A stretch of 64,000 nt of DNA from Brenneria nigrifluens DSM 30175 = ATCC 13028 (GCF_005484965.1 NZ_CP034036.1:3534001-3598000); one strand, 5' to 3'. Counted from the stretch's first letter, positions 16,018 through 26,038 are shown. Made by a program: numbers and translations. Notes: generated from the sequence alone by a model not told the origin.

Positions 16018-17988
16018 TTAAACAGGGCGGATACTCTCTTCGTCCAGTTCCGCATCAAAGAAACGCCGCAGCGTTTGAATCGTATTATCAGCCATAATCG
16101 ACTGGCGCGCCTGCGCCAGCTTTTCTTCATAAATTGCCTGGCGCCACTCCAGCGGCGTCAGCACCGCCGGGTTGTCGTCTTCGATCACCGACAGCTCGAT
16201 GGCGCGGCCATAGTGCGCCGTCAAGGCTTCCGTCAGGGTTTGCTGCGCCGCCGGCGAGTTGAGATGGCGCTGGGCAGAGCGCAGATGTAGCTGTATTTTA
16301 CCGGCCTGCGGGCACTCCCTGAACGCATTTAACGCCAGCTGTTGCACCAGTTTCGGCAACGGCAGGCGATTGATTTCCGCCGCCCACTCATCGCGCTCCA
16401 TCGCCTCTTGCGCCAGGCGCGCCGCCAGTTCGGGCGTTTTTTCATGCTCCAGCGCCGAACGCAGCGCTTTCGGCGTGGCGACATCGGTTTTGACGTCCTC
16501 CACCTTGTTCTGCGCCCGCCAGCGATAGGCTTCCGGTTTCTTTGCCGCGGCCGATGCGCCGTCTGCCGCGCTTTTGCGCTGCATGCTGAGCTCGGTCACC
16601 GAGGCTAAACGCTCAAGTGCCGAATTCGCCGGCCGCGTTTTATTTAACGCCGCCGGCTCAGTTTTTTTTGGCGGGGTCGCCCCCTGCTTACGCAACAGTT
16701 GGCTGCGTGCCTGCAACAGCTGCGACGTGGCGTCGGAAAGCCCGTCATCGGCCGGCGGTTGCGGCTCAGGCGGTTCAGCGGCGGAAGGCGAGGACGGCTC
16801 CGGCGCGCTTTCCTGCCGCCCGGCGGCTAACGCCGGGTTAGCCGCCGGCGCGGACTGCGGCGGCACCTCAGCCGGCGTTACCGGCGTTTCAATAATCTGC
16901 TGGGGATGAAAGGCCAGCGCGCGCAGCAGCGTCATTTCCACGCCCATACGGCGATCCGGCGCATAAGAGAGCTCTTTGCGGCCAATCAGCAATGTCTGGT
17001 AGTAGAGCTGCAAGTCCGCCGGCGGCAGAGTGCGGGCCAGATCCCGCAGGCGGGCTTCAACCGCCGCATAATCATTGCTCAGCGCGGCCGGCAGCAGTTG
17101 AACCATCGCAATGCGATGCAATAGCGTCAGGGTTTCAACCAGCAGCGACTCCCAGTCGACGCCGCGCGCCGCCGCCTGATCGAGCAAAGACATCACGCGC
17201 GCGCCGTCGGCCTGCACCAGCGCTTCAATGATCGCCAGCGGTTGCTCGTCGTCCAGGGTTCCCAGCATCTGGCTGACCGAGGCCGTCGTCACCTGCCCCT
17301 GCCCCATGGCGATCGCCTGATCGGCGAGGCTGAGCGCATCGCGCAGGCTGCCGTCGGCGGCGCGGGCCAGCAGTTGCAGCGCCCTTGGCTCGCTCTCCAG
17401 TTGCTCGGCGTGCAAAACGCGTTCTAAATGGGCGCGGATCTGTTCAACATCCAGCGCCTTAAGGTGAAACTGCAAGCAGCGCGACAGGATCGTCACCGGC
17501 AGCTTTTGCGGATCGGTGGTCGCCAGCAGGAATTTTACGTGCGGCGGCGGCTCTTCCAGCGTTTTCAGCAGCGCATTAAAACTGTGGCGCGACAGCATAT
17601 GCACTTCATCGATCAGGTATACCTTGAAACGCCCGCGCGCCGGGGCATACTGCACGTTGTCCAGCAGGTCGCGGGTATCCTCGACCTTGGTGCGGGAAGC
17701 GGCATCGATTTCGATCAAATCCACAAAGCGGCCTTGTTCGATTTCACGGCAATTATCGCACTTACCGCAGGGCGTCGCCGTTACGCCGTTTTCACAGTTG
17801 AGTCCTTTCGCCAGCAGGCGGGCGATGGTGGTTTTGCCGACGCCGCGCGTACCGGAAAACAGATAGGCGTGATGAATTCTGCCTAAAGAAAGGCCATTGG
17901 CTAAGGCGGTCAGGACATGCTCCTGACCGACGACATCAGCAAAGGTTTGGGGACGCCACTTACGGGCAAGAACCTGATAGCTCATCAA
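16018..17988 (-). CDS. dnaX: DNA polymerase III subunits tau and gamma
   Basis: Clamp-loader ATPase of the replicative polymerase. The full product, tau, has 656 residues (643 in E. coli). The AAA+ part has the P-loop FSGTRGVGKT (about 43-52), a zinc module (CGKCDNC, about 76-82), LIDEVHML and an SRC arginine-finger motif. A proline/alanine-rich linker follows, then the tau-specific C-terminal domains that bind DnaB and alpha. At codons 441-442 an A8 run with upstream SD and downstream hairpin should direct -1 frameshifting. That would yield a gamma product of 443 residues ending in KKN. Heads the dnaX-ybaB-recR operon. Confidence 0.97.
   Translation of the reverse strand: MMSYQVLARKWRPQTFADVVGQEHVLTALANGLSLGRIHHAYLFSGTRGVGKTTIARLLAKGLNCENGVTATPCGKCDNCREIEQGRFVDLIEIDAASRTKVEDTRDLLDNVQYAPARGRFKVYLIDEVHMLSRHSFNALLKTLEEPPPHVKFLLATTDPQKLPVTILSRCLQFHLKALDVEQIRAHLERVLHAEQLESEPRALQLLARAADGSLRDALSLADQAIAMGQGQVTTASVSQMLGTLDDEQPLAIIEALVQADGARVMSLLDQAAARGVDWESLLVETLTLLHRIAMVQLLPAALSNDYAAVEARLRDLARTLPPADLQLYYQTLLIGRKELSYAPDRRMGVEMTLLRALAFHPQQIIETPVTPAEVPPQSAPAANPALAAGRQESAPEPSSPSAAEPPEPQPPADDGLSDATSQLLQARSQLLRKQGATPPKKTEPAALNKTRPANSALERLASVTELSMQRKSAADGASAAAKKPEAYRWRAQNKVEDVKTDVATPKALRSALEHEKTPELAARLAQEAMERDEWAAEINRLPLPKLVQQLALNAFRECPQAGKIQLHLRSAQRHLNSPAAQQTLTEALTAHYGRAIELSVIEDDNPAVLTPLEWRQAIYEEKLAQARQSIMADNTIQTLRRFFDAELDEESIRPV
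16629..16685 (-). promoter_or_regulatory. dnaX programmed -1 frameshift signal
   Basis: On the minus strand AGGGGG (16680-16685) lies 10 bp before the slippery A8 run (16662-16669, frame CCA AAA AAA ACT). A hairpin follows at 16629-16658: GCCGGC paired with GCCGGC, then an inner GCGTT/AACGC. After a -1 slip the ribosome reads AAC then TGA. This reproduces the three-part E. coli dnaX signal, with A AAA AAA in place of A AAA AAG. Confidence 0.88.
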
Positions 17989-18059
17989 TACCGCAACAGT
18001 CGAGTTATTGAGGAGGCCATGCTAACACAGCCGCGCGGTTATCGGCGAGACCGTTGTGA

Positions 18060-18611
18060 TTAATGACCGGGGAAGTCGACCAGGCTATGGCAGGTTACGC
18101 CCATCGCTTCCAGGCGCTGCGCGCCGCCCAGATCGAACAGATTGATAACGAATGCGGCGTCGGTTACCGCGCCGCCGAGACGACGGATCAGTTTTACCGT
18201 GGCCTCTACCGTTCCGCCCGTTGCCAGCAGATCGTCGATAACCAGGACGTTATCCTTGGCGTTAATCGCATCCGCATGAATTTCCAGGCTATCCGAACCA
18301 TATTCCAGTTCGTAGCTTTCGCTGATGATCGGACGCGGCAATTTGCCCGGTTTACGCACCGGAACAAATCCGACGCCCAACGCCAATGCAACCGGCGCGC
18401 CAAACAGAAAGCCGCGCGCTTCAGTTCCCACCACCTTGGTAATCCCCGTATTACGATAGCGCTTCGCCAGCATATCAATACTGGCGGCATACGCCGTCGG
18501 ATCTTCCAGCAGGCTGGTTACGTCACGGAACAGTATGCCCGGCTTCGGATAATCGGGAATGCTTTTGATACTGTTTTTAATCAATTCTTGTTGTTGCGCC
18601 GTTGCGGTCAT
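18060..18611 (-). CDS. apt: Adenine phosphoribosyltransferase
   Basis: Salvages adenine with PRPP to make AMP. The 183-residue product is the E. coli length and starts [18 protein letters not shown]. It has the PRPP-binding loop [18 protein letters not shown] (about 123-140), [20 protein letters not shown] and RKPGKLPRP. The start at 18611 follows the family N-terminus; an adjacent in-frame ATG at 18614 is an alternative. It lies directly upstream of dnaX in the same direction, a common arrangement. Confidence 0.95.
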   Translation of the reverse strand: MTATAQQQELIKNSIKSIPDYPKPGILFRDVTSLLEDPTAYAASIDMLAKRYRNTGITKVVGTEARGFLFGAPVALALGVGFVPVRKPGKLPRPIISESYELEYGSDSLEIHADAINAKDNVLVIDDLLATGGTVEATVKLIRRLGGAVTDAAFVINLFDLGGAQRLEAMGVTCHSLVDFPGH

Positions 18612-18787
18612 CATCTCTGTGCCTGATAAAACGTTCTGCTCATACCAATGCCGGCCGCTTCCCGCCCATCCTTCCGCCAATATCCGACGGTAACGGCGGT
18701 TTTCAAAACAGGAAAAGTGGCGGTCCGCGCACGAAAACGCTCAAATCTAGTCAAACTGGCCGATAAATGCAACACGTCCCCACGATC

Positions 18788-19171
18788 TCAGCGTATTTTT
18801 TTATGGTCATCCACCACCGGCAGACGAAGCATAAACGTCAGCAAAATCGCCAGGATCACCAATAACAAGACTCTAACCCAGTTGATTTTAACCAGCCAGA
18901 GGGAGAGAGCAAAAGTCAATAAAATAACCATAACCGCTTTCCATTTCGCGCCGGGCGGCAAAGCCCGGTATCGCTGCCAGTGACGCAAATATCCCCCGAA
19001 CCAGGAACGATACAGCAGCCAATGATGGAAACGCGGCGACGAATGGGCAAAACACCAGGCGGCCAACAATAAAAAGGGCGTGGTCGGCAACAAAGGCAAT
19101 ACCACGCCCAACGTTGCCAGAACGACGGCCACCCACCCTATGACAATCAGCAACGCGCGATACATATTCAC
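18788..19171 (-). CDS. ybaN: DUF454 inner-membrane protein YbaN
   Basis: A small 127-residue membrane protein with about three or four helices. It contains the family signature VLPLLPTTPFLLLAAWCFAHSSPRFHHWLL, written here as its two parts LPTTPFLLLAAWCFAHSS and PRFHHWLLYRSWFG. The C-terminus is short, basic and cytoplasmic. The function is unknown. In E. coli ybaN lies between apt and priC, as here. It is divergent from priC. Confidence 0.9.
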   Translation of the reverse strand: MNMYRALLIVIGWVAVVLATLGVVLPLLPTTPFLLLAAWCFAHSSPRFHHWLLYRSWFGGYLRHWQRYRALPPGAKWKAVMVILLTFALSLWLVKINWVRVLLLVILAILLTFMLRLPVVDDHKKIR

Positions 19172-19361
19172 CTTTTTGTCTGTCCGCTGTTAATGGGTAA
19201 ATAAAGCGCACCCCGCCAACCACACTCTATCATCAACATTGGTCGTCTGTTAATGGCGCTGCGGAAATCTGCATATCCCGGTGAATAAGTTGTGTCGGAC
19301 GTTATTCCCGGGCAAGCTAGGCTATCGGCTTAGACAAGCCAATATAGGTATAGGGAACAGA

Positions 19362-19898
19362 GTGAATACCCACAAACTGCTGCTGGTGCTTGAACAACAA
19401 ATCGACACGCTGGCGAAAGCGATCGCGCCGCTGGCGGATAAGCCAGTGGCGCAATCACGCTTCGATCGTCAGTTGTTCAGCAGCTATGGCACACGGTTGA
19501 AAGATTATTTCCATGAGGTTGAGCAGAATCTGCAATCCATCAGGCAGTTGGTCGCCGATCAACATTCCGATCGGGTGGCGTTTATGGCCGATAAACTGGT
19601 GAGACAAATCACGGCGCTGCAACGCGAACTGGCGACGCAGTCTCTGCGACGTCAGGAGCGGGCGACGGCAACGCCATCGCCGGATCTTTACCATAAACTG
19701 GCCGAACACCAGGACTATGAGCGGCGCTTGCTGTCCATGATCCACGACCGGGAAAGCTTGCTGAACGCTGAAACTCGACCGGGCGAGCGGCAACGCCTGC
19801 AAAAAGAGCTGGCGGCGCTGGAAGGACGGCTGACCCGATGCCGCCAGGCCTTGTCTCGCCTGGAGCGAGTAATTGAACGCCGGGAGCAGGGATTGTAA
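19362..19898 (+). CDS. priC: Primosomal replication protein N'' (PriC)
   Basis: PriC reloads DnaB helicase at stalled forks that have a gap. The product is about 178 residues (175 in E. coli) and is mostly helical and basic. It has RFDRQLF near residue 33, FMADKLVRQITALQREL, a HQDYERRLLSMIHDRE core and a heptad-like C-terminus (LTRCRQALSRLERVIERRE). The GTG start at 19362 has AGGGAA upstream and fits the family length; 27 further codons upstream do not look conserved. ybaM follows with a 58-bp gap. Confidence 0.9.
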   Translation: MNTHKLLLVLEQQIDTLAKAIAPLADKPVAQSRFDRQLFSSYGTRLKDYFHEVEQNLQSIRQLVADQHSDRVAFMADKLVRQITALQRELATQSLRRQERATATPSPDLYHKLAEHQDYERRLLSMIHDRESLLNAETRPGERQRLQKELAALEGRLTRCRQALSRLERVIERREQGL

Positions 19899-19956
19899 AC
19901 TCCGGCGGGTTCTTTTTATTCTCTGCTATATCTATACAAGCCTGAAAGGGGGCGAA

Positions 19957-20121
19957 ATGTCACTGGAAAATGCGGCTCCGGAAATCAAGCTGGCGGTCGA
20001 TCTGATTATGCTGCTGGAGGATAACCACATCGACCCGCTGGTGGCGCTGGCCGCCCTGGAGATTGTGCGTAAAGACTTGCAGCAAAAAGCGCGGCGGGAA
20101 AAAGGCGACGCGGTCGACTAG
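19957..20121 (+). CDS. ybaM: Small conserved protein YbaM (DUF2496)
   Basis: This 54-residue protein begins MSLENAAPEIKLAVDLIMLL and closely matches E. coli YbaM (53 residues, [21 protein letters not shown]). A strong AAAGGGGG ribosome-binding site decides the ATG at 19957. It is predicted helical, acidic first and then basic. The function is unknown. It is co-directional with priC and probably co-transcribed. Confidence 0.9.
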   Translation: MSLENAAPEIKLAVDLIMLLEDNHIDPLVALAALEIVRKDLQQKARREKGDAVD

Positions 20122-20143
20122 GAGGCCCGTCCGGCACGGAGAA

Positions 20144-20818
20144 TCACCCCTCCCCTCTTCTTACCGAATAGGCTTCCATTGACGCGGACTGGCGAAACGA
20201 CGCGCTGAAGCGCAGCATATCGATAAAGGAATCAACCAGTATCGGGGCGTCCCGCGCGAGATCGAAGCTTTCCGGCATAAACAACCAGTTTTCCATCAGG
20301 CCGGAAAAATAAGCACGCAGCGCGACGGCGGCCCGACGGGGTTGAATATCCTCGGGCAGCAATCCCATGCGAATACAGCGCATTAAATGGCTTTCAATAT
20401 CGGAGTAGCAGCCGAAATAAAGCTCTTTGCGGGCGTTGAAAGAGGGTAGCATTTCACCAACAAACTCGCATTTATGAAATACAATCTCCATCATCAACCG
20501 CCACTGATTATCATTCACCGTTGAACGGAGCATATAAATCAACAGCTCACGCATCACATGGAGTGGATTATCAGGAAATTTTGTTTGATACTCTAATTCG
20601 AACTGACTGAGTTTCAACTCGGCCTGGATCCATATTTCGTCAAACAGTTCGGCTTTATTTTTAAAATGCCAGTAAATAGCGCCGCGGGTTACCCCTGAGG
20701 CGGCGGCAATGTCAGCCAGCGATGTTGCGGACACGCCGTGCTCTGAGAACACTCTCAACGCAGCATCCAGTATCTGTTGTCGGGTTTCCTGAGCCTGTTG
20801 TTTGGTTTTTCGTGCCAT
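20144..20818 (-). CDS. acrR: TetR-family repressor AcrR
   Basis: Local repressor of acrAB, released by diverse toxic ligands. The 224-residue protein has the TetR helix-turn-helix at about 11-57 (ILDAALRVFSEHGVSATSLA, then GVTRGAIYWHFKNKAELF). The C-terminal multidrug-binding domain has MRELLIYMLRSTVNDNQWRL and the typical YFSGLMENWLFMPESFDL. It is divergent from acrA across 142 bp containing its operator, so it should also repress itself. Confidence 0.96.
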   Translation of the reverse strand: MARKTKQQAQETRQQILDAALRVFSEHGVSATSLADIAAASGVTRGAIYWHFKNKAELFDEIWIQAELKLSQFELEYQTKFPDNPLHVMRELLIYMLRSTVNDNQWRLMMEIVFHKCEFVGEMLPSFNARKELYFGCYSDIESHLMRCIRMGLLPEDIQPRRAAVALRAYFSGLMENWLFMPESFDLARDAPILVDSFIDMLRFSASFRQSASMEAYSVRRGEG

Positions 20819-20846
20819 ATCGTTGTATTTGAAACAAAGGATGATT

Positions 20847-20870
20847 TACATACATTCGAGTATGTATGTA
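20847..20870. promoter_or_regulatory. AcrR operator palindrome
   Basis: TACATACATT, CGAG and TATGTATGTA form a 24-bp inverted repeat. The outer arms TACATACA and TGTATGTA are the same as in the E. coli AcrR site. It lies between the divergent acrR and acrA start codons, 29 bp from the acrR start. Confidence 0.88.
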
Positions 20871-20960
20871 ACATAGCATCAACATAAGATTAGCGCAGCA
20901 ATGGGTTTTAAAACGCGTGATCCATTGGTCAATTTCAAATCGGACACTTGAGGTTTATCT

Positions 20961-22151
20961 ATGAACAAAAACAGAGGGCTAACGCCTCTGGCGGCAGTTC
21001 TGATGCTTTCTGGCGGCTTAATTCTCGCGGGATGTGATAATAGTGAACAACAGGCAGGGGCGCAACAACAGCCCCCCGAAGTCGGCATCGTAACGCTGAA
21101 AGCGCAAACTCTCAATGTGACGACCGATTTGCCAGGACGCACCAACGCTTATCGTATCGCGGAAGTCCGCCCTCAGGTCGGCGGTATTATTCTCAAGCGC
21201 AATTTTACCGAGGGCAGTGACGTCCAGGCGGGTTCATCGCTGTATCAAATCGATCCGGCGCCCTATCAGGCCGATTACAATAGCGCCAAAGGTTCACTGG
21301 CCCAGGCTCAGGCAAGCGCCGAAATCGCCCGCCTGACGGTTAACCGCTATAAACCGCTGCTGGGAACCAATTACATCAGCAAACAGGATTACGATCAGGC
21401 CGTCGCCACGTTGCGTCAGGCCGACGCCAGCGTTCAGGCCGCCCAGGCCGCGGTGGATAATGCGCAAATCAATCTTGCCTACACCAAAGTCAACGCGCCG
21501 ATATCCGGCCGGGTGGGAAAATCAACGGTAACGGAAGGCGCGCTGGTTTCCACCGGCCAGACCACGGCGTTAACCACAGTACAACAACTCGATCCGATTT
21601 ACGTCGATGTAACCCAATCAAGCAATGACTTCCTGCGCCTGAAAAAAGAACTGGAAGACGGCACGCTGAAACAAAGCGAAGGCAAAGCCAACGTTCGCCT
21701 GCTGCTGGATAACGGTTCTGAATATGCGCAGTCCGGCACATTGGAATTTTCCGATGTCACCGTGGATGAAACCACCGGCTCTATCACCCTGAGGGCGATT
21801 TTCCCTAACCCGCAACACGATATTTTACCCGGCATGTTTGTCCGAGCTCGCCTGGATTCCGGCGTGAAAGACGACGCATTGCTGGCTCCACAAATGGGCA
21901 TTACCCGTAATGCGCGCGGCGAGGCAACCGCAATGGTCATTGGTGAAGGTGATAAGGTTGAGGCTCGCAACGTGACCACATCAAAAGCTGTGGGTAATAA
22001 ATGGCTCGTCACCGACGGTTTGAAAGCCGGCGATCGCATCATTGTGACCGGTTTGCAAAAGATTCAACCCGGTATTCAGGTAACAGGAAAAGAAGTCGCT
22101 CAAGATAACGAGCAGCCACAGCAGTCTCAGGCTGAACCCGCGAAGTCTTAA
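20961..22151 (+). CDS. acrA: Multidrug efflux periplasmic adaptor AcrA
   Basis: Membrane-fusion lipoprotein linking AcrB to TolC. It has 396 residues. The signal peptide ends in the lipobox LILAGC (Cys about residue 25), so it is anchored to the inner membrane by lipid. Following parts are the lipoyl/barrel-sandwich halves (VRPQVGGIILKRNFTEG and VNAPISGRVGKSTVTEGALV), a helical hairpin (AQAQASAEIARLTVNRYKPL) and a beta-barrel. The gene is followed after 16 bp by acrB in the same operon. Confidence 0.97.
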   Translation: MNKNRGLTPLAAVLMLSGGLILAGCDNSEQQAGAQQQPPEVGIVTLKAQTLNVTTDLPGRTNAYRIAEVRPQVGGIILKRNFTEGSDVQAGSSLYQIDPAPYQADYNSAKGSLAQAQASAEIARLTVNRYKPLLGTNYISKQDYDQAVATLRQADASVQAAQAAVDNAQINLAYTKVNAPISGRVGKSTVTEGALVSTGQTTALTTVQQLDPIYVDVTQSSNDFLRLKKELEDGTLKQSEGKANVRLLLDNGSEYAQSGTLEFSDVTVDETTGSITLRAIFPNPQHDILPGMFVRARLDSGVKDDALLAPQMGITRNARGEATAMVIGEGDKVEARNVTTSKAVGNKWLVTDGLKAGDRIIVTGLQKIQPGIQVTGKEVAQDNEQPQQSQAEPAKS

Positions 22152-22167
22152 CAGGAGCCGGTAATTC

Positions 22168-25100
22168 ATGGCTAAGTTTTTTATAGATCGACCCATTTTT
22201 GCATGGGTAATCGCCATCGTGGTGATGTTGGCCGGCGCGTTGGCGATTGTGAATTTGCCTGTCGCGCAATACCCGACAATCGCTCCCCCAGCGATTGAAA
22301 TTACGGCAACCTATCCAGGGGCGGATGCCTCAACGCTGCAAGACTCGGTAACGCAGGTTATCGAACAGAATATGAACGGTATCGATAACCTGATGTATAT
22401 GTCCTCCAGTAGCGACTCATCAGGTACGGTTCAGCTTACGCTGACCTTTGAGGCGGAAACCGATCCTGATATCGCGCAGGTTCAGGTACAGAACAAGCTC
22501 CAGTTGGCAATGCCTTTACTGCCGCAGGAAGTTCAGCAGCAGGGCGTCAGTGTTCAGAAATCCAGCAGCAGCTTCCTGATGATCGCCGCCTTCATCAGCG
22601 AGGATGGCAAAATGACCCAGCAGGATATTGCCGACTATACGGCCGCCAATGTGCTGGATCCCATCAGCCGTATCAACGGCGTCGGCGATGCCCAACTGTT
22701 CGGCGCTCAGTACGCCATGCGTATCTGGCTGGATCCGAACAAGCTGAACAACTATCAACTGACCACCGGTGATGTCACCACGGCCATTACCGTACAAAAC
22801 AACCAGATTGCCGCCGGTCAGTTGGGCGGTTCGCCGCCGGTCGCCGGCCAGCAGTTGAATGCCTCGATCATCGCGCAGACGCGCTTGCAATCACCGGAAG
22901 AGTTTTCCAACATTTTACTGAAGGTTAACGCCGACGGTTCGCAGGTACGCCTGAAAGACGTGGCGCGCGTCGAGCTTGGCGGTGAAAGCTACGACATCAT
23001 TGCGCGCTACAACGGCCAGCCAGCCGCCGGTATCGGGATTAAACTGGCGACCGGCGCCAACGCGCTGAATACCGCTTCAGCGGTAAAAGCCGAGTTCTCT
23101 CGCCTGCAGGAGTTCTTCCCGAGCGGACTGAAAGTGGTTTACCCCTATGACACCACGCCTTTCGTGCAAATCTCCATTAACGAAGTGGTGAAAACGCTGG
23201 TGGAAGCCATTGTGCTGGTGTTCCTGGTGATGTATCTGTTCCTGCAGAACTTTCGCGCCACCCTGATCCCAACCATTGCCGTACCTGTCGTACTGTTGGG
23301 GACGTTCGCCATCCTGTCGGTATTCGGCTATTCCATCAATACGCTAACCATGTTTGCGATGGTCCTGGCGATCGGGCTGCTGGTGGATGACGCCATTGTG
23401 GTGGTGGAAAACGTCGAGCGTGTGATGGTGGAGGAAGGGCTGCCGCCCAAAGAAGCCACCAGAAAATCGATGGGGCAGATACAGGGCGCATTAGTCGGTA
23501 TCGCGCTGGTCCTTTCGGCGGTATTTGTGCCGATGGCGTTCACCGGCGGTTCAACCGGCGCCATCTACCGTCAGTTCTCCATCACCATTGTTTCCGCGAT
23601 GGTGCTGTCGGTGCTGGTGGCGTTGATTTTAACGCCGGCGCTCTGCGCCACGCTGCTAAAACCAATCGCCAAAGGCGATCACGGCGCCAAAACCGGATTC
23701 TTTGGCTGGTTTAACAACCTGTTCGAGAAAAGTACGCACCACTATACCGACAGCATCGGCAACATTCTGCGCAGTACCGGTCGCTATCTGTTGCTCTATC
23801 TGCTGATTGTCGTCGGCCTGGCGTTCCTGTTTATGCGTCTGCCCAGCTCCTTCCTGCCGGATGAAGATCAGGGCGTTTTGCTCAACATCGTGCAATTGCC
23901 GGCTGGAGGGACGCAGGAAAATACCCAGAAAGTGCTGGATAGGATAACCAGGCACTATCTGGATAATGAGAAAGAGACGGTTCAATCGGTGTTTTCCGTC
24001 AATGGCTTCGGTTTTGCCGGACGCGGTCAGAACTCTGGCCTGGCGTTCGTCAGTCTGAAAGATTGGGGCGAGCGTAGCGGCTCGGAGAATAAGGTTGCCG
24101 CTATTGCGGCCCGGGCCAACGCCGCCTTCAGCCAGATCAAGGAAAGTATCGTTATTGCCGCCAACATCCCGGCGATTGTCGAGCTGGGCACGGCGACAGG
24201 CTTTGACTTCCAGCTTATCGACCAGGCCAACCTGGGGCATGAAAAACTTACCGAGGCGCGTAACCAACTGCTGGGCATGGCCGCTCAGCGGCCGGATACG
24301 CTGGTGCAGGTACGTCCCAACGGCATGGAAGATACCCCGCAGTTCCGGCTCGATGTCGATAAGGAAAAAGCCGAGGCGCTTGGCGTTGCCCTGTCGGATA
24401 TCAACGCTACGCTGGCGACGGCGCTGGGTGGTACCTATGTGAATGACTTTATCGACCGCGGCCGGGTGAAAAAAGTCTACGTACAGGGCGACGCGCCATT
24501 CCGTATGTTACCCGACGATATCAAAAACTGGTATGTACGCGGCAGCAACGGCCAGATGGTGCCGTTCTCCTCGTTCTCGCAAAGCCACTGGGAATACGGC
24601 TCGCCGCGTCTGGAACGCTATAACGGCCAGCCATCCATGCAGATTCAAGGGGAACCCACGCCGGGTAAAAGTACCGGTGAAGCCATGGCGCTGATGGAAG
24701 AGTTTGTCACCAAGCTGCCGCAGGGCATTGGCTATGAATGGACCGGCATGTCCTATCAGGAACGGCTGTCCGGTAACCAGGCTCCGGCGCTGTATACCAT
24801 CTCGCTGATTGTGGTGTTCCTGTGTCTGGCCGCGCTGTATGAAAGCTGGTCGATTCCCTTCTCGGTCATGCTGGTCGTGCCGCTGGGGATTCTGGGCGCA
24901 GTGGTTGCCGCCTCCATGCGCGGGCTGGAAAACGACGTCTACTTTAAGGTGGGCATGCTGACAACCATTGGGTTATCGGCGAAGAACGCCATACTGATCG
25001 TCGAATTCGCCAAGGACCTGATGGAGAAAGAAGGAAAAGGCCTGATCGAGGCGACGCTGGATGCGGTGCGCATGCGTTTGCGTCCCATCCTGATGACCTC

Positions 25101-25317
25101 CCTGGCCTTTATCCTCGGGGTTGTGCCGCTGGTTATCAGCTCTGGCGCAGGTTCCGGCGCGCAGAACGCCGTTGGTACCGGCGTAATGGGCGGGATGATT
25201 ACCGCAACCGTGCTGGCTATCTTCTTCGTTCCGGTATTCTTCGTGGTGGTCCGCCGCCGCTTCGGCAAGAAAAACGAAGATGCGGAACAACCTGATCAGC
25301 ATATAGAGCATCGCTAA
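22168..25317 (+). CDS. acrB: RND multidrug efflux pump AcrB
   Basis: Proton-driven trimeric drug pump of the inner membrane. At 1049 residues it equals E. coli AcrB. It has the N-terminal [20 protein letters not shown] helix and two large periplasmic loops. The proton-relay aspartates are in [16 protein letters not shown] (about residues 407-408), with [17 protein letters not shown] carrying the relay lysine (about 940). F-rich binding-pocket segments are present. It forms an operon with acrA and ends in a strong terminator. Confidence 0.98.
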   Translation: MAKFFIDRPIFAWVIAIVVMLAGALAIVNLPVAQYPTIAPPAIEITATYPGADASTLQDSVTQVIEQNMNGIDNLMYMSSSSDSSGTVQLTLTFEAETDPDIAQVQVQNKLQLAMPLLPQEVQQQGVSVQKSSSSFLMIAAFISEDGKMTQQDIADYTAANVLDPISRINGVGDAQLFGAQYAMRIWLDPNKLNNYQLTTGDVTTAITVQNNQIAAGQLGGSPPVAGQQLNASIIAQTRLQSPEEFSNILLKVNADGSQVRLKDVARVELGGESYDIIARYNGQPAAGIGIKLATGANALNTASAVKAEFSRLQEFFPSGLKVVYPYDTTPFVQISINEVVKTLVEAIVLVFLVMYLFLQNFRATLIPTIAVPVVLLGTFAILSVFGYSINTLTMFAMVLAIGLLVDDAIVVVENVERVMVEEGLPPKEATRKSMGQIQGALVGIALVLSAVFVPMAFTGGSTGAIYRQFSITIVSAMVLSVLVALILTPALCATLLKPIAKGDHGAKTGFFGWFNNLFEKSTHHYTDSIGNILRSTGRYLLLYLLIVVGLAFLFMRLPSSFLPDEDQGVLLNIVQLPAGGTQENTQKVLDRITRHYLDNEKETVQSVFSVNGFGFAGRGQNSGLAFVSLKDWGERSGSENKVAAIAARANAAFSQIKESIVIAANIPAIVELGTATGFDFQLIDQANLGHEKLTEARNQLLGMAAQRPDTLVQVRPNGMEDTPQFRLDVDKEKAEALGVALSDINATLATALGGTYVNDFIDRGRVKKVYVQGDAPFRMLPDDIKNWYVRGSNGQMVPFSSFSQSHWEYGSPRLERYNGQPSMQIQGEPTPGKSTGEAMALMEEFVTKLPQGIGYEWTGMSYQERLSGNQAPALYTISLIVVFLCLAALYESWSIPFSVMLVVPLGILGAVVAASMRGLENDVYFKVGMLTTIGLSAKNAILIVEFAKDLMEKEGKGLIEATLDAVRMRLRPILMTSLAFILGVVPLVISSGAGSGAQNAVGTGVMGGMITATVLAIFFVPVFFVVVRRRFGKKNEDAEQPDQHIEHR

Positions 25318-25332
25318 TCCGTTCTCTATTTG

Positions 25333-25356
25333 AAAAGGCCGCAACCGCGGCCTTTT
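25333..25356 (+). terminator. Rho-independent terminator of acrAB
   Basis: AAAAGGCCGC-AACC-GCGGCCTTTT is a 10-bp stem 16 bp after the acrB stop, with a T-rich 3' side. The identical stem with another loop occurs at 38956-38979. Confidence 0.88.
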
Positions 25357-25467
25357 CCTCCCCTTCCCCCTATTGCATACCTCGCGCAGCCCATGCTCTG
25401 CCCCTCCCCCCCCCCCGATCCTATAAATATCATGGTTGATCTTCACAATAAAAAAGCGCAACATTAG

Positions 25468-25490
25468 GATATGTTATAACATAACAAATG
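25468..25490 (+). promoter_or_regulatory. Zur box upstream of rpmE2-rpmJ2
   Basis: GATATGTTATAACATAACAA and three further bases match the enterobacterial Zur consensus GAAATGTTATAnTATAACATTTC at the TGTTATA/TATAACA-type core. It overlaps the expected promoter just before rpmE2. Zur repression of zinc-free L31/L36 paralogs is established in related bacteria, so these genes should be switched on by zinc shortage. Confidence 0.75.
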
Positions 25491-25497
25491 AGGCGAT

Positions 25498-25746
25498 ATG
25501 AAAACAGGCATTCATCCTGACTACAGGAGCGTGGTATTTCATGATACCAGCGCCGATACCTATTACAGGATCGGTTCAACCATTAAAACCGAGCGCACGA
25601 TCGAATTGGAAGGCGTGAGTTATCCCTACGTCACCATTGATGTTTCTTCTGCTTCCCATCCTTACTACACCGGGAAACAGAAAGAGTATGCTAAAGAGGG
25701 CAGCACCGCGCGCTTTCAGCAGCGTTTTGGCCATTTCTTCAAATAA
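25498..25746 (+). CDS. rpmE2: Zinc-independent ribosomal protein L31 type B
   Basis: An 82-residue L31 paralog (YkgM) lacking the zinc-ribbon cysteines of the standard L31; no CxxC is present. It starts [20 protein letters not shown] and has the [13 protein letters not shown] segment before RFGHFFK. It replaces zinc-containing L31 during zinc starvation and so frees zinc. It is first gene of a pair with rpmJ2 (18-bp gap) under a Zur box. Known symbols are rpmE2 or ykgM. Confidence 0.95.
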   Translation: MKTGIHPDYRSVVFHDTSADTYYRIGSTIKTERTIELEGVSYPYVTIDVSSASHPYYTGKQKEYAKEGSTARFQQRFGHFFK

Positions 25747-25764
25747 ACAAGCGAGGAGATTCAA

Positions 25765-25908
25765 ATGCAGGTGCTTAGTTCGTTGCGCTCGGCGAAAAAC
25801 CGCCATAAAGACTGCATCGTGGTACGTCGCCGCGGACGTATCTACGTAATATGTAAAACCAACCCGCGCTTTAACGCCGTACAGGGCAGGAAAAAGAAAA
25901 AAGGCTAA
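25765..25908 (+). CDS. rpmJ2: Zinc-independent ribosomal protein L36 type B
   Basis: A 47-residue basic protein, [20 protein letters not shown] and then [20 protein letters not shown] with a GRKKKKG tail. It matches E. coli YkgO (46 residues, ending QGRKKKR). It lacks the four zinc ligands of the standard L36. GAGGAG precedes the ATG. The last glycine codon and the TAA abut a family A repeat whose left end normally reads CTAAATAATTCGAG, so the repeat may have supplied the present stop codon. Confidence 0.93.
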   Translation: MQVLSSLRSAKNRHKDCIVVRRRGRIYVICKTNPRFNAVQGRKKKKG

Positions 25909-26038
25909 TCCATTCGAGTTGCAGGACAAAACGTTATCGTTTTGAACAGCGCAGAGCGTTGGCCCTTTACGGGCGAGGCCCAGGGAGGGGCCGAGTAATG
26001 CAGCCAACGCACCTGCAGCTTGAAGTATGACGGGTATA
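25909..26038 (+). mobile_element. Family A miniature element, second copy (left end decayed)
   Basis: The copy begins ATTCGAGTTGCAGG shortly after the rpmJ2 stop codon and ends CTTGAAGTATGACGGGTATA. The last 36 bp (from GCCAACGCACCTGCAG) are identical to the 1160-1286 copy, while the interior is different and has its own hairpin CAAAACG-TTAT-CGTTTTG. The TATACCC motif is missing at the left. It lies in the 3' region of rpmE2-rpmJ2. Confidence 0.75.
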
